DNA from: Micromonospora peucetia
GTDB lineage: Bacteria; Actinomycetota; Actinomycetes; Mycobacteriales; Micromonosporaceae
NCBI RefSeq assembly: GCF_900091625.1
Contig: NZ_FMIC01000002.1
Span: 2,046,001-2,110,000, forward strand
Length of the DNA: 64,000 nucleotides
Reading direction: 5' to 3'
In this document: piece by piece, positions 1 to 9,094 of the stretch
Numbering within the stretch: position 1 is the first letter of the stretch
How the letters are laid out: each line of letters opens with the position of its first letter
Notes under the pieces: generated by a model
What the model was told of the DNA's origin: nothing
Databases searched by the model: none
What the model saw: the letters and a program-made list of their open reading frames with translations, nothing else
Translations under genes and position numbers: made by a program

Positions 1-3000
1 GCCGTACTGCGGGTCGAGCCGGAGCCGGCGCCGGGCGTCGACGTCCTGCCGACCGTCGCCCGGCAGGCGGGCCTGCGGCTGGTCGTGGCCGGCGACGACG
101 AGCGGCGGTACGGCTTCGCCGACGCCCACCTGCCGGGTCGCGACCGGCTGGCCGAGTCGGTGCGGGCGCTGCAACGCGACGGGGCGGTGGTGATGGTGGT
201 CTCCGCCGACGGCGCCGCGCTCGGGGTCGCCGACTGCGGCCTGGGGCTCTCCGCCCCCGAGGACCTGCCGCCCTGGGGCGCGCACCTGCTGGTCGGTGCC
301 GACCTGCCGGTGGTGGCACTGATGATCGAGGCGACCGGGGTGGCCCGCCGGATGAGCCGGCAGAACATCGGCCTGGCCGTGGCCGGCACCGGCCTCGGCG
401 CGCTGGGGGCGCTCACCGCGGCACCCGCACAGTTGCCCGGCCGCGCCGTCGCGGCCGTGAACGGGGCAGCCGCACTGGCCTTCGCCCACGGCGTCCTGCG
501 AGCGCGCCGGCTGCCCGGCCCGGCGGACACCGCGGCGCCGGCCGTCACCGCCTGGCACCTGATGCCGTCCTCAACCGTGCTCGACCAGCTCGGCAGCGGC
601 CCGGACGGGCTCGCCACCGGCGAGGCCGAGCGCCGCCGGGGCGACGGAACCGGTCAGCCCACGGGCCCGACGGGGCTGCTCCGGGCCTTCGTCGACGAGC
701 TGGCCAACCCGCTCACCCCGGTCCTCGCCGCCGGGGCGGTGCTCTCCGCCACCTTCGGCTCGCTGGTCGACGCAGCCCTGGTCGGCGGGGTGGTCGGCGG
801 GTCGGCACTGCTCGGGGCGGTGCACCAGCACAACACCGAGCGGTCGCTGGCCGAGCTGCTGTCCCGCTCGGCGGTGACCGCCCGGGTACGCCGGGACGGC
901 GCGGAACGGATGCTGCCGGCCGATGACCTGGTGCCCGGGGACGTCATCGTCCTCGAATCGGGGGATGCCGTCCCGGCCGACTGCCGGGTGCTGGAATCGG
1001 CCGGCCTGGAGACCGACGAGTCCTCGCTCACCGGCGAGTCGCTGCCGGTCGGCAAGACCGACCAGCCCGTCGTCGCCGCCGCCGTCGCCGACCGGCGGTC
1101 GATGCTCTACGAGGGCACCACCGTCGCCGCCGGCAACGGAACAGCGGTGGTGGTCGCGACCGGCGCGAACACCGAGGCTGGGCGGAGCCTGGCGATGGCC
1201 CGGCAGGCCCCGCCGTCGAGCGGTGTGGAGGCGCGGCTGGGCCGGTTGACCCGGGCGGCGATCCCGCTGGCCGCCGGCTCGGCGGTTGCGGTGGCCGGCG
1301 CGGGGCTGCTGCGGGGCGTACCGCTGGCGGAGACCGCCGCGACCGCCGCGAACCTGGCCGTCGCGTCCGTGCCGGAGGGGCTGCCGTTCCTGGTCAGCGC
1401 CGCGCAGTTGGCCGCCGCGCGACGGCTGGCGGAACACGGCGCGCTGGTCCGCAACCCGCGCACCATCGAGGCCCTCGGCCGGGTGGACGTGCTCTGCTTC
1501 GACAAGACCGGCACCCTCACCGAGGGGGAGCTGATGCTCGCCGGGGTCGGCGACGACGGCCGGTACGCACCGGTCGACCGGCTCGACGGCGGCCTGTCGA
1601 TCACCCTCGCCGCCGCGCTGCGCGCCACCCCGGCCGCCGCCGACCCCCGCGATCTGGCCCAGCAGACCGACCGCGCGGTCCGGTCCGGCGCGCAGGCGGC
1701 CGGGGTGACCGAGCAGACCGGCGCGGACGGTTGGGAGCCGGTCGGTGGACTGCCCTTCGAGCCGTCCCGCGGCTACCACGCCACGGTCGGCCGAGCCGGG
1801 GACCGGCTGCTGCTCAGCGTGAAGGGGGCGCCGGAGTCGGTGCTGCCCCGCTGCTCCGGCCGGAGGCTGCCGGGGGGAGTCGACGAGCCGCTCGACGACG
1901 AGGGGCGCGGCGGGCTGCACGCCATGCTCGCCGACCGGGCGGGGGTGGGGCACCGGATCCTGGCCGTGGCCGAGTGCCGGGTCTCCTCGTCCGACGTCAC
2001 GGACGAGCAGGTGCGCGACCTGACCTTCGTGGGCTTCCTGGCCCTCGCCGACGGGGTACGCGAGAGTGCCGCCCCCGCCGTGCGCCGGATCCGTCAGGCC
2101 GGCGTGCACACCATCATGATCACCGGTGACCATCCGGCGACCGCCGAGGCGATAGCGGCCACCATCAGCGACCACGAGAACCAGCGGGTGGTCACCGCGT
2201 CGGAACTCGACCAGCTCGACGACGACGCCCTCGCCGCGCGGCTCGCCACCACGGACGTGGTGGCCCGGTGCACCCCCGCGCACAAGGTACGGATCATCCA
2301 GGCGTTGCAGAAGTGCGGGCGTACGGTGGCGATGACCGGCGACGGCGCCAACGACGCCCCGGCGATCCGGCTGGCCGACGTCGGCATCGCCCTCGGCCAA
2401 CGGGGCACCCCGGCGGCCCGGGCCGCGGCCGACCTGGTGGTCACCGACGACCGGCTGGAAACCATCATCGCCACCCTGGTCGAGGGCCGGGCGATGTGGT
2501 CCTCGGTACGCCACGCGCTCAGCATCCTGGTCGGCGGGAACCTCGGCGAGATCGCGTTCAGCGTGCTGACCGCCGCCGCGACCGGCCGCTCGGCGCTCAC
2601 CGGCCGGCAACTGCTCCTGGTCAACCTGCTCACCGACCTGGCGCCGGCGTTGGCGATCGCGGTCCGGCCACCCGGTGCGGACCATGCCGACGGACTGCTC
2701 CGGGAAGGCCCCGACACCTCGCTCGGCGAGACGATGACCCGGGAGATCGGGCTACGCGCCGCCGCCACCACGCTGGGCGCCACCGCCGGTTGGACGTTGG
2801 CCCGCTACACCGGGCGACGCCGGCGGGCGGGCACCGTCGCGCTGGTCTCGCTGGTCGGCACGCAGCTCGGGCAGACGGTGCTGGCCGGTGGCACCAGCCC
2901 GGCCGTACTGGCCTCCACCGCCGCGTCGGTCGGGGTGCTGGCGGCGGTCGTCCAGACGCCGGGAGTCAGCCAGTTCTTCGGCTGCACACCGCTCGGTCCG

Positions 3001-3180
3001 GTCGGCTGGACCATCGCGACGGGCTCCGCGCTCGGCGCCACCTTCGCGAACGGCGCGCTCACCCGCCTGGTGGAACGGCTGCCGCCGGCCGCGTCCCCGT
3101 CGGCACACCCACCGAACCCCGACGGCCGTTCCCCGACCCACGACGCGCACGACACGGCCGACAGGCCGGCACGGCCCTGA
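1..3180 (+). CDS. Cation-transporting P-type ATPase (CtpI-like), 5' end outside window
   Basis: The frame is open from base 1, so the N-terminus lies upstream; 1059 codons are visible. The C-terminal part is a complete P-type ATPase: actuator motif SSLTGES (near visible residue 344), membrane motif PEGLP typical of Ca/Na-type pumps, phosphorylation motif DKTGTLTE (Asp at about 501), and hinge motif TGDGANDAP (about 780). The first 150 residues look like the decayed end of a second ATPase unit, where a segment reading VVSADGAALGVADCGLGL stands in for the normal GDGxNDAPAL motif and hydrophobic helices follow. Such tandem, half-degenerate pumps are known in actinobacteria (CtpI/CtpH group, about 1500-1600 aa). 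The transported ion cannot be told from sequence. The tail is Pro/Ala-rich. Confidence 0.85.
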   Translation, partial: AVLRVEPEPAPGVDVLPTVARQAGLRLVVAGDDERRYGFADAHLPGRDRLAESVRALQRDGAVVMVVSADGAALGVADCGLGLSAPEDLPPWGAHLLVGADLPVVALMIEATGVARRMSRQNIGLAVAGTGLGALGALTAAPAQLPGRAVAAVNGAAALAFAHGVLRARRLPGPADTAAPAVTAWHLMPSSTVLDQLGSGPDGLATGEAERRRGDGTGQPTGPTGLLRAFVDELANPLTPVLAAGAVLSATFGSLVDAALVGGVVGGSALLGAVHQHNTERSLAELLSRSAVTARVRRDGAERMLPADDLVPGDVIVLESGDAVPADCRVLESAGLETDESSLTGESLPVGKTDQPVVAAAVADRRSMLYEGTTVAAGNGTAVVVATGANTEAGRSLAMARQAPPSSGVEARLGRLTRAAIPLAAGSAVAVAGAGLLRGVPLAETAATAANLAVASVPEGLPFLVSAAQLAAARRLAEHGALVRNPRTIEALGRVDVLCFDKTGTLTEGELMLAGVGDDGRYAPVDRLDGGLSITLAAALRATPAAADPRDLAQQTDRAVRSGAQAAGVTEQTGADGWEPVGGLPFEPSRGYHATVGRAGDRLLLSVKGAPESVLPRCSGRRLPGGVDEPLDDEGRGGLHAMLADRAGVGHRILAVAECRVSSSDVTDEQVRDLTFVGFLALADGVRESAAPAVRRIRQAGVHTIMITGDHPATAEAIAATISDHENQRVVTASELDQLDDDALAARLATTDVVARCTPAHKVRIIQALQKCGRTVAMTGDGANDAPAIRLADVGIALGQRGTPAARAAADLVVTDDRLETIIATLVEGRAMWSSVRHALSILVGGNLGEIAFSVLTAAATGRSALTGRQLLLVNLLTDLAPALAIAVRPPGADHADGLLREGPDTSLGETMTREIGLRAAATTLGATAGWTLARYTGRRRRAGTVALVSLVGTQLGQTVLAGGTSPAVLASTAASVGVLAAVVQTPGVSQFFGCTPLGPVGWTIATGSALGATFANGALTRLVERLPPAASPSAHPPNPDGRSPTHDAHDTADRPARP

Positions 3181-3231
3181 ACGCCACCGGTGGCGTCCGT
3201 TGGGGGTGCGCGTCGACTCTGCCCCGTCGAT

Positions 3232-3342
3232 GCTGTCGAGCTGCCCGCACAGATGGGGCACGTCGGCCTCGCCGCCGACGTCGCCCGCCCACTCAACCCT
3301 CCGCCGCACCTGCCGGTCTCACAGATGGGGCAGCTCGACAGC
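3232..3342. repeat. 15-bp inverted repeat enclosing a 13-bp direct repeat
   Basis: GCTGTCGAGCTGCCC at 3232-3246 is perfectly complementary to GGGCAGCTCGACAGC at 3328-3342. CACAGATGGGGCA occurs at 3248-3260 and again at 3320-3332. The element lies between two converging genes, so it could be a terminator or a small dispersed repeat. No open reading frame of note lies in the 3181-3446 gap. Confidence 0.6.
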
Positions 3343-3446
3343 GCCCCGCCACACTGCCCGGAGCCCTTTCCGGGCGCGCCGGGCACCCGACGGCCGCGAT
3401 GCCGACGAACTCGTGCCCCCGTCCTCCCGGCCCGTGCACCCCTGTC

Positions 3447-4436
3447 TCACCCTGCCGGATGCCAGGTGGCGGCGGCGCGGCGCAGCCGGTCGTTGATCGC
3501 CCGGCCCACGCCGACCTCGGGGACCGGCTCGACCAGGATCTCGCCGACCCCGGTGGCGTCCAGTTCGTGCAGCGCGTCGAACAGCCGCGCGGCGGCCTCG
3601 GTCAGATCACCGTCGGCGGAGAGCACCTCCACGGCGGCCCAGTCGCCCGCCGGCCGGTCCCGGAAGGCCAGGAAGCCGCGCCGCACCCCGTCCGCCGCCG
3701 GCGGCTCGCCGCCCGATACCAACCGCAGCGGCGTACGCGGGGCGTAGTGCGCCGCCAGCGTGCCGGGCGCGACCGGCCGCCCCGAGCTGCCCGGGCGTAC
3801 GGTCACCGGGCCGGCGGCCTCCTCCAGCGCCTCGACCGGCAGCGCGCCGAGGCGCAGCACCACCGGCTGCCCGCCCCGGGCGTCCACGATGGTCGACTCG
3901 ATCCCGCACCGCGTCGGCCCGCCGTCGAGCACCACGTCCACGGCGGCGCCCAGGCCCCGCACCACGTGTTCGGCCCGGGTCGGGCTGAGCTGGCCGAACC
4001 GGTTCGCGCTCGGTGCCGCCACCGGCACCCCGGCCTCGGCGATCAGCGCCCGCGCGTGCGCGTTGTCCGGCACCCGGACCGCCATCGTCGCCAGCCCGGA
4101 GGTGACGATCGGCGGGATCGCCGCCGGCCGGTCCACGATCAGCGTGAGCGGCCCCGGCCAGAACCGCTCGGCCAACGCCGCCACCGCCGCCGGCACCGCC
4201 CCCACCAGCTTCTCCAGTTCGGTCGCGTCGGCGAGGTGCGTGATCAGCGGGTCGAAACTGGGCCGCGCCTTCGCCTCGAAGATGCGGGCGGCGGCCCGGG
4301 CGTCCAGCGCGTTCGCGCCGAGCCCGTAGACGGTCTCGGTGGGAAAGGCCACCAACCCGCCGGTACGCAGGACGGAGGCGGCCTCGGCGATGCCGCGGTC
4401 GGCCGGGAGCACGCGCGGGGACGGTCCAGTGGTCAC
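3447..4436 (-). CDS. tsaC: L-threonylcarbamoyladenylate synthase, Sua5 type
   Basis: Predicted to make threonylcarbamoyl-AMP from threonine, bicarbonate and ATP, the first step of t6A37 tRNA modification. The YrdC domain fills about residues 10-205 (GGLVAFPTETVYGLGANA, then KARPSFDPLITH, then VPVAAPSANRFGQLSPT). A C-terminal Sua5 domain follows, with the usual linker ending in PGTLAAHYAPRTPL. At 329 aa this is a full-length Sua5-type enzyme rather than the short TsaC form. The GTG at 4436 is chosen because the frame upstream has no family similarity and would run into the divergent HAD gene. It converges on the ATPase gene. Confidence 0.9.
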   Translation of the reverse strand: MTTGPSPRVLPADRGIAEAASVLRTGGLVAFPTETVYGLGANALDARAAARIFEAKARPSFDPLITHLADATELEKLVGAVPAAVAALAERFWPGPLTLIVDRPAAIPPIVTSGLATMAVRVPDNAHARALIAEAGVPVAAPSANRFGQLSPTRAEHVVRGLGAAVDVVLDGGPTRCGIESTIVDARGGQPVVLRLGALPVEALEEAAGPVTVRPGSSGRPVAPGTLAAHYAPRTPLRLVSGGEPPAADGVRRGFLAFRDRPAGDWAAVEVLSADGDLTEAAARLFDALHELDATGVGEILVEPVPEVGVGRAINDRLRRAAATWHPAG

Positions 4437-4514
4437 ACCTGCGACGCTAACCTGCCGGGGTCGGCGTCGACTCGGCGGTGGCCGGGGCGTCGTCCGGTGC
4501 GCGAGGATGGCGGC

Positions 4515-5270
4515 ATGCTTCCTGCCCCTCGGGCTCTCCTGCTGGACTTCGGCGGCGTCCTGGCCGACGCGCCACCCCAACCACCGGCCGCACCGGGGCT
4601 GGTGCGGCGGCTGGCCGGGCTCGTCGACGACGCCGTCCCGGACGAGCAGATCGCCCGGGACCTCGGCGAAGGCACCCGGGCGTACGCCCGGTGGCGCGAC
4701 GACGTGGGCCGGACAGGTGACCCCGTCGAGCTGCCGCACGGCCAGGTCTGGGCCGACTTCGTGACCCGGTCCTGGCCGCGGGAGGCCCGCGACGCCGTCG
4801 AGCGGGAGGCGACCCCGCTGGCATACGCCTGGACCTGGCGGGAGGAGTGGGCGGTGCGGCCCGGCATCCCCGAGGCCTTACGCCACGCCGCCGACGCCGG
4901 CCTGCCGATGGCGGTCGTCAGTAACACGCTCTGCGGCGCCGCCCATCGGGACTTCCTCGCGGTCGCAGGGCTCTCCGGGCTGTTCGAGGCCGAGTTCTAC
5001 AGCGACGAGGCCGGGCCCCGAAAGCCGAACCCGGAGCTGGCACTGCTGGCGGCCCGCGCGATCACGGTGCCGATCGGCGACTGCTGGTTCGTCGGCGACA
5101 CCGTGCACCGCGACATCGCCTGCGCCCGTCGCGCCGGCGCCGCCGCCGCGATCCTCATGCGGTCACCCCGCACCGACCGGGAGGCGGCGCTGCCGGGAGT
5201 CGAACCGGACGCGCGGATCGAGGACGGCTACGGGCTCCTCGCGCTCCTGCGTGAGCACGCCCCCGCGTGA
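4515..5270 (+). CDS. HAD-superfamily hydrolase
   Basis: A 251-aa haloacid dehalogenase-like phosphatase. Motif I is LLLDFGGVL (nucleophile Asp near residue 11), motif II VVSNT, motif III the Lys in GPRKPNPE, and motif IV WFVGDTVHRD. A helical cap lies between motifs I and II. The second Asp of the usual DxD is replaced by Gly (DFGG), as in many HAD-IA proteins of the phosphoglycolate/haloacid group. The substrate is unknown. ATG 4515 is the only start fitting motif I at the N-terminus. The gene is divergent from the Sua5 gene, with 78 nt between starts. Confidence 0.85.
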   Translation: MLPAPRALLLDFGGVLADAPPQPPAAPGLVRRLAGLVDDAVPDEQIARDLGEGTRAYARWRDDVGRTGDPVELPHGQVWADFVTRSWPREARDAVEREATPLAYAWTWREEWAVRPGIPEALRHAADAGLPMAVVSNTLCGAAHRDFLAVAGLSGLFEAEFYSDEAGPRKPNPELALLAARAITVPIGDCWFVGDTVHRDIACARRAGAAAAILMRSPRTDREAALPGVEPDARIEDGYGLLALLREHAPA

Positions 5271-5372
5271 CAGTGGGTCCCCGAGGCCCATCGCCACGGC
5301 TCATCGATGACCTGCTCGTCATCGACGACCCACCAGCGCCAACAGGATTGTCATGCTCCGGTTTCCCGCGTC

Positions 5373-8192
5373 CTATCCGGTCGTCACCGTACGGATCTTG
5401 TCCAGAATGCGGCCGGCGTCCTGACCCAACTCCACGACGATGTCCAGCGCCTCCCGCCACACCCCACGCGCCGCCGACCGCTCGCCCTCGGCGAGATGGG
5501 TGTCGCCGAGGTGCGTGAGCGTGGCTGACTCGTAGTAGCGTTCACCCGCCTCGCGCCAGAGCGACAGGGCCTGTCGGTAACACTCGGTGGCCTCGGAATA
5601 TCGGCCCAGGTGGTGGTACGCGCACCCCAGGCTGTCCCAGGTGTGGGCCTGCCAGTAGCGGTTACCGGCCTCCTGGTGCAGCGCCAGCGCCCGCTGGCAG
5701 TGGTGTAGCGCCAGCTCGTGGTTACCGAGCTGGCTGTGGTACCAGCCCGCGTTGTTCAGGGCGTTCGCCTGCCCGGATCGGTGCCCGGCCGCCCGGAACA
5801 ACCGCAGCGCCTGTTCGGCGTAGCGCAGCGCGAGCCGGGGCTGGCTCCGATGCTCGGCGACCGTGCCCAGGTTGAGCAGGGTGCGGGCCTGCCCGACCTG
5901 ATCGCCGAGCCCGCGGTAGAGCCGCACCGCGTGCCACAGGTGGTCGCGGGCCTCACCGTGCAGGCCCCGACGCAGGTGCGCGATGGAGATGTTGCGGTGC
6001 GCTCGGGCCTGCCCGTCCCGGTCCCGGACCCGGTTGGCCGCCTCCAGCGCGAGCTGTTGAACGATCGCCTGGTCATGCCAGTGGCCACGCCGGTCCAGGA
6101 ACGTGGTCATGGCCCAGCCGAGCTGCCACGCGTGGACGTCGTGGCCATCGCTGCCAGCCCGCCGCAGAAGATTGAGCAGCACCGGATACTCCTGGCTGAA
6201 CCAGGCCCGGGCCGCCTCGCGGTCGCCGATGACCGCTACGGTCACGCCGAGGACCGCCGCCGGCAGCCGGATCGGATCCCGGTGTGGGTGCAGCCGCAGA
6301 TCGGCAAGGTGGGCGCTGCCCAGGTAGTGGTCGAACATCCGGTGGGTCACGGCCGGCCGCTCGGCGCTGTCCTCCTCGATGTCCGTCCGCTCCACGGCGT
6401 ACGCGCGGAGCAGGTCGTGCATGGCGTACCGGCCGGGCGTGTGCTCGGTGACCATGTGCGCGTACGCGAGTTCGGCCAACAGCGGGCGCACCCGCGAGGG
6501 TGGAACACCGGCGAGGCTGGCCGCCGCGACCGCACCCAGGTCCGGGCCGGGATGCATGCTGAGCAGTCGGAACAGGCGCGCGGCCGGACCACTCAGGGCA
6601 CGGTACGACCAGGAGAAGACCGACCGGACGTCGGTTTCGGCGTCCATGCCCGTGAACCCCTCCAGACCCCCGTGGGCCAGCTCCAACTCCTCGGCGATGG
6701 CCCGCAGGGAAAAGTGGGGGTGACTGACCATCCGGGACGCCACGATCGCCAGTGCCAGGGGCAGCCCCGCCGACCGGGCGGTGATCGTCGTGACGGCCGC
6801 CGGATCGGCGGTGAGCCGGGCCGCACCGAGACGGCGGATCAGCATGCGGTGCGCGTCGCCGAGCGGCAGCGGATCGAGGGTGATCGGATGTGCGCCCTCG
6901 GTCGTCACCAGGCCGGTCAGCCTGCTGCGGCTGGTGATCAGGGTGAGGCAGCCGGGTCCACCCGGCAGCAGCGGGCGGACGTGCGTGCTGTCGCGGGCGT
7001 TGTCCAGCACCAGCAGAACCCGGCGCTCGGCCAGCAGCGTGCGCAGCAACGCCGACTGGGCGGCGAGGCCCTCGGGCAACTGCTGTGCTGGCACACCGAA
7101 CGCGGCCAGGAAACCACGGACCGCCTCGCCGGGGTCAACCGGCGGACCCGTCGGATAAAAGCCGCGCAGGTCGACGTGGAGTTGGCCGTCCGGAAACCGG
7201 TCGACCACGAGGCGGGCGAAGTGGACCGCCAGGGCCGTCTTCCCCACCCCCGCGATGCCGGAGACGACCGCCACCATTGCCGTGCCGGCCCGAGCGGCCG
7301 CGTCCAGCAGCCCGCACAACCCGTCAAGCTCAGCGGTACGTCCGGTGAAGGCGTGCGGCGACGCGGGTAGCTGCGCTGGAACCGGCCTGGCCGGGGTCGG
7401 CGCCGCCGGCCGGCTGGGCTCCGGCCGGGAGATGGCCGTGGGCGCCGTGACCGGCGCCAGTCGCGGGTCGGCTTTGAGGATCGCCCGGTGCAGCTCGGCC
7501 AGTTCCTGTCCCGGCTCGATTCCCAGCTCACCCACCAGCAGTCGCCGCACCTGGTGATACGCCCGGAGCGCCTCGGTGCGGCGGCCGGCCCGGTAGAGGG
7601 CGAGCATGAGCTGCCCGTGGGCCCGCTCGCGCAGTGGTTCCGCCGCGACCAGGTCGGCGATCTCATCCACGAGTTCGACTCCCCCGCCCAACGTGAGTTC
7701 GTGTGACAGGCGTTCTTCCTGGAGGCTGCGGCGTTGGTCGTTGAGCTGCGCCGCCGCCGCCTCGATCAGCCGTCCGGTCACCCCGGTGAAGGCGGGCCCG
7801 CGCCACAGCGCCAGGGCCTCCCGCAGGTGGACGACCGCGCCCGCCAGCTCTCCGGCGGCGGCGAGCCGGCGGCCGTGCTGTGCCCGGTCGGCGAAGACCC
7901 GCAGGTCGATGTCGTCACCCGGGACGCGCAGCACGTACCCGCCGGACTCGGTGCCGATCTCGCCTGCCGTCACCAGCCGCCTACGTAGCATCGACACGCA
8001 GTTGCGAACCACCTTGACCGAGCTGGTCGGCGGATGCTCATCCCAGATCGCCTCGACCAACCGGGACATTGGCACCACCCGGTTCGCGTCGAGCAACAGG
8101 GCGGCCAGGACACGTTGCTCCCGTGATGCGGCCAGGGGAATCTCGCCACGGTCGAGCTGCACTCTGAACGGACCCAGTACCTGAAACCTCAC
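5373..8192 (-). CDS. SARP-family regulator with NB-ARC and TPR domains (AfsR-like)
   Basis: A 939-aa transcription factor. Residues 1-95 form an OmpR-like winged helix (starting MRFQVLGPFRV) and about 100-245 the bacterial transcriptional activator domain (ends LLVGELGIEPGQELAELH). An STAND/NB-ARC ATPase follows with Walker A GIAGVGKTAL near residue 310 and Walker B-like RRVLLVLDNA. The last 250 residues are tetratricopeptide repeats. This is the AfsR/large SARP layout, which activates nearby biosynthetic operons by binding direct repeats spaced 11 bp. It is divergent from the sdp-like operon, whose promoter holds exactly such repeats (8368-8400), so control of that operon is inferred. Confidence 0.92.
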   Translation of the reverse strand: MRFQVLGPFRVQLDRGEIPLAASREQRVLAALLLDANRVVPMSRLVEAIWDEHPPTSSVKVVRNCVSMLRRRLVTAGEIGTESGGYVLRVPGDDIDLRVFADRAQHGRRLAAAGELAGAVVHLREALALWRGPAFTGVTGRLIEAAAAQLNDQRRSLQEERLSHELTLGGGVELVDEIADLVAAEPLRERAHGQLMLALYRAGRRTEALRAYHQVRRLLVGELGIEPGQELAELHRAILKADPRLAPVTAPTAISRPEPSRPAAPTPARPVPAQLPASPHAFTGRTAELDGLCGLLDAAARAGTAMVAVVSGIAGVGKTALAVHFARLVVDRFPDGQLHVDLRGFYPTGPPVDPGEAVRGFLAAFGVPAQQLPEGLAAQSALLRTLLAERRVLLVLDNARDSTHVRPLLPGGPGCLTLITSRSRLTGLVTTEGAHPITLDPLPLGDAHRMLIRRLGAARLTADPAAVTTITARSAGLPLALAIVASRMVSHPHFSLRAIAEELELAHGGLEGFTGMDAETDVRSVFSWSYRALSGPAARLFRLLSMHPGPDLGAVAAASLAGVPPSRVRPLLAELAYAHMVTEHTPGRYAMHDLLRAYAVERTDIEEDSAERPAVTHRMFDHYLGSAHLADLRLHPHRDPIRLPAAVLGVTVAVIGDREAARAWFSQEYPVLLNLLRRAGSDGHDVHAWQLGWAMTTFLDRRGHWHDQAIVQQLALEAANRVRDRDGQARAHRNISIAHLRRGLHGEARDHLWHAVRLYRGLGDQVGQARTLLNLGTVAEHRSQPRLALRYAEQALRLFRAAGHRSGQANALNNAGWYHSQLGNHELALHHCQRALALHQEAGNRYWQAHTWDSLGCAYHHLGRYSEATECYRQALSLWREAGERYYESATLTHLGDTHLAEGERSAARGVWREALDIVVELGQDAGRILDKIRTVTTG

Positions 8193-8367
8193 GTACCTCC
8201 CGCCCTCGTCCGTGCGCCGGTCGGTGCGAACCCGGCCCGGCCGCCACCCGGACGAGCCGTGCCACTTCGGATTGTCACACCGCCACGAGCGCGTGCATAT
8301 CTGGTTGTTGACGGCGGACGGAACCAGTCCGGTCCCGTGGTGTTCGGGGTGCCGGGCCAGGCGCCAG

Positions 8368-8414
8368 CCGGGGACGCTCCGGGGACGAATCAGGGACGGT
8401 CCGGCGCAGAGTGT
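8368..8414 (+). promoter_or_regulatory. Three 11-bp direct repeats plus possible -10: candidate SARP-activated promoter
   Basis: Consecutive 11-mers CCGGGGACGCT (8368-8378), CCGGGGACGAA (8379-8389) and TCAGGGACGGT (8390-8400) share GGGACG at exactly 11-bp steps. Eight bases later comes GAGTGT (8409-8414), a possible -10 hexamer. SARP activators such as ActII-ORF4, DnrI and AfsR bind heptamer repeats on this 11-bp period, with the last repeat about 8 bp from the -10. The site sits 36 bp upstream of the SdpC-like start. Binding is inferred from layout, not shown. Confidence 0.65.
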
Positions 8415-8449
8415 TCCGGGAAGGTCACTTTGATTGGCGGGAGGTAGTC

Positions 8450-9088
8450 ATGACACACCGCAAGGTCTGGCTCAGCCTGTTCGTGCTGGTCCTGGCAACG
8501 GTGTCCGTCGGCTTCGGGGCACGCAGCCAGGCGAACCCCGGCTGGCCGGGCGGGACGCCACGGTACACGGCCACCCAGCTCTCCAACGCGATCCTGTTCA
8601 ACGACGGGCCGGCCGCCCATCGGCTGGTCTACCTGGAGCGCCCGCCGACGCGGTGGACGCCGATGCTACGGCTCGCCCAGAACGCGCTCAACGCGGAGCT
8701 GACCCGTCGGGGCGCCTGGTCCGACGGGTACATCTCGCAGCGGGTGCAGAGCGGCAATCCGGTCCTGGTCCGGGATGGCCTGGTCACCCTCGTCGCGCTG
8801 GCCCGCGAGGTGTTGAACCGGGAATTCGGCAAGGCAACCGTGGACTCCGCCGTGCTCCTGGTCAACGACGCCCTGCTCGAGAACGCGTACGAGGTCGTCC
8901 GAGCCGACTCCTACATCGACATGGACAACAACAACCGGACCCCACTGGAAGTCGGCACAATCAGGGCGATCTTCGCCGGCGGGTTCGCCGACTGGTCGTG
9001 GGACATGGCCGGCAACCCGGCGCCACAGGCCAAACTGGTGCAGGACCAGCTCATCCAGATCATCAGCCGCGACCTGCGGGTCAGGTAG
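8450..9088 (+). CDS. sdpC: SdpC-like secreted protein, candidate antimicrobial precursor
   Basis: A 212-aa protein with an N-terminal signal peptide: basic MTHRK, then a hydrophobic stretch and a small-residue region ending near ARSQA. After the signal, YTATQLSNAILFNDGPAAHRL resembles the conserved start of mature SdpC proteins (Bacillus FSGEDYFRGLLFGQGEVGKLI). In Bacillus, SdpC is cleaved to a hydrophobic 42-aa toxin with a disulfide. Here there is no cysteine at all and no long hydrophobic C-terminal segment, so the active part, if any, must differ. ATG 8450 follows GGGAGG (8439-8444). It is the first gene of the operon; SdpA- and SdpB-like genes follow. No SdpI-like immunity gene is seen. 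Confidence 0.65.
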   Translation: MTHRKVWLSLFVLVLATVSVGFGARSQANPGWPGGTPRYTATQLSNAILFNDGPAAHRLVYLERPPTRWTPMLRLAQNALNAELTRRGAWSDGYISQRVQSGNPVLVRDGLVTLVALAREVLNREFGKATVDSAVLLVNDALLENAYEVVRADSYIDMDNNNRTPLEVGTIRAIFAGGFADWSWDMAGNPAPQAKLVQDQLIQIISRDLRVR

Positions 9089-9094
9089 TCCGCA

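Noticed and set aside
571..2685. 704-codon open frame antisense to the P-type ATPase
   Set aside because: High-GC codon bias opens antisense frames; the product is low-complexity Gly/Arg/Pro with no domain, while the forward frame has all ATPase motifs.
5718..7370. 550-codon frame antisense to the SARP gene
   Set aside because: Low-complexity product; the reverse frame encodes clear SARP, NB-ARC and TPR domains.
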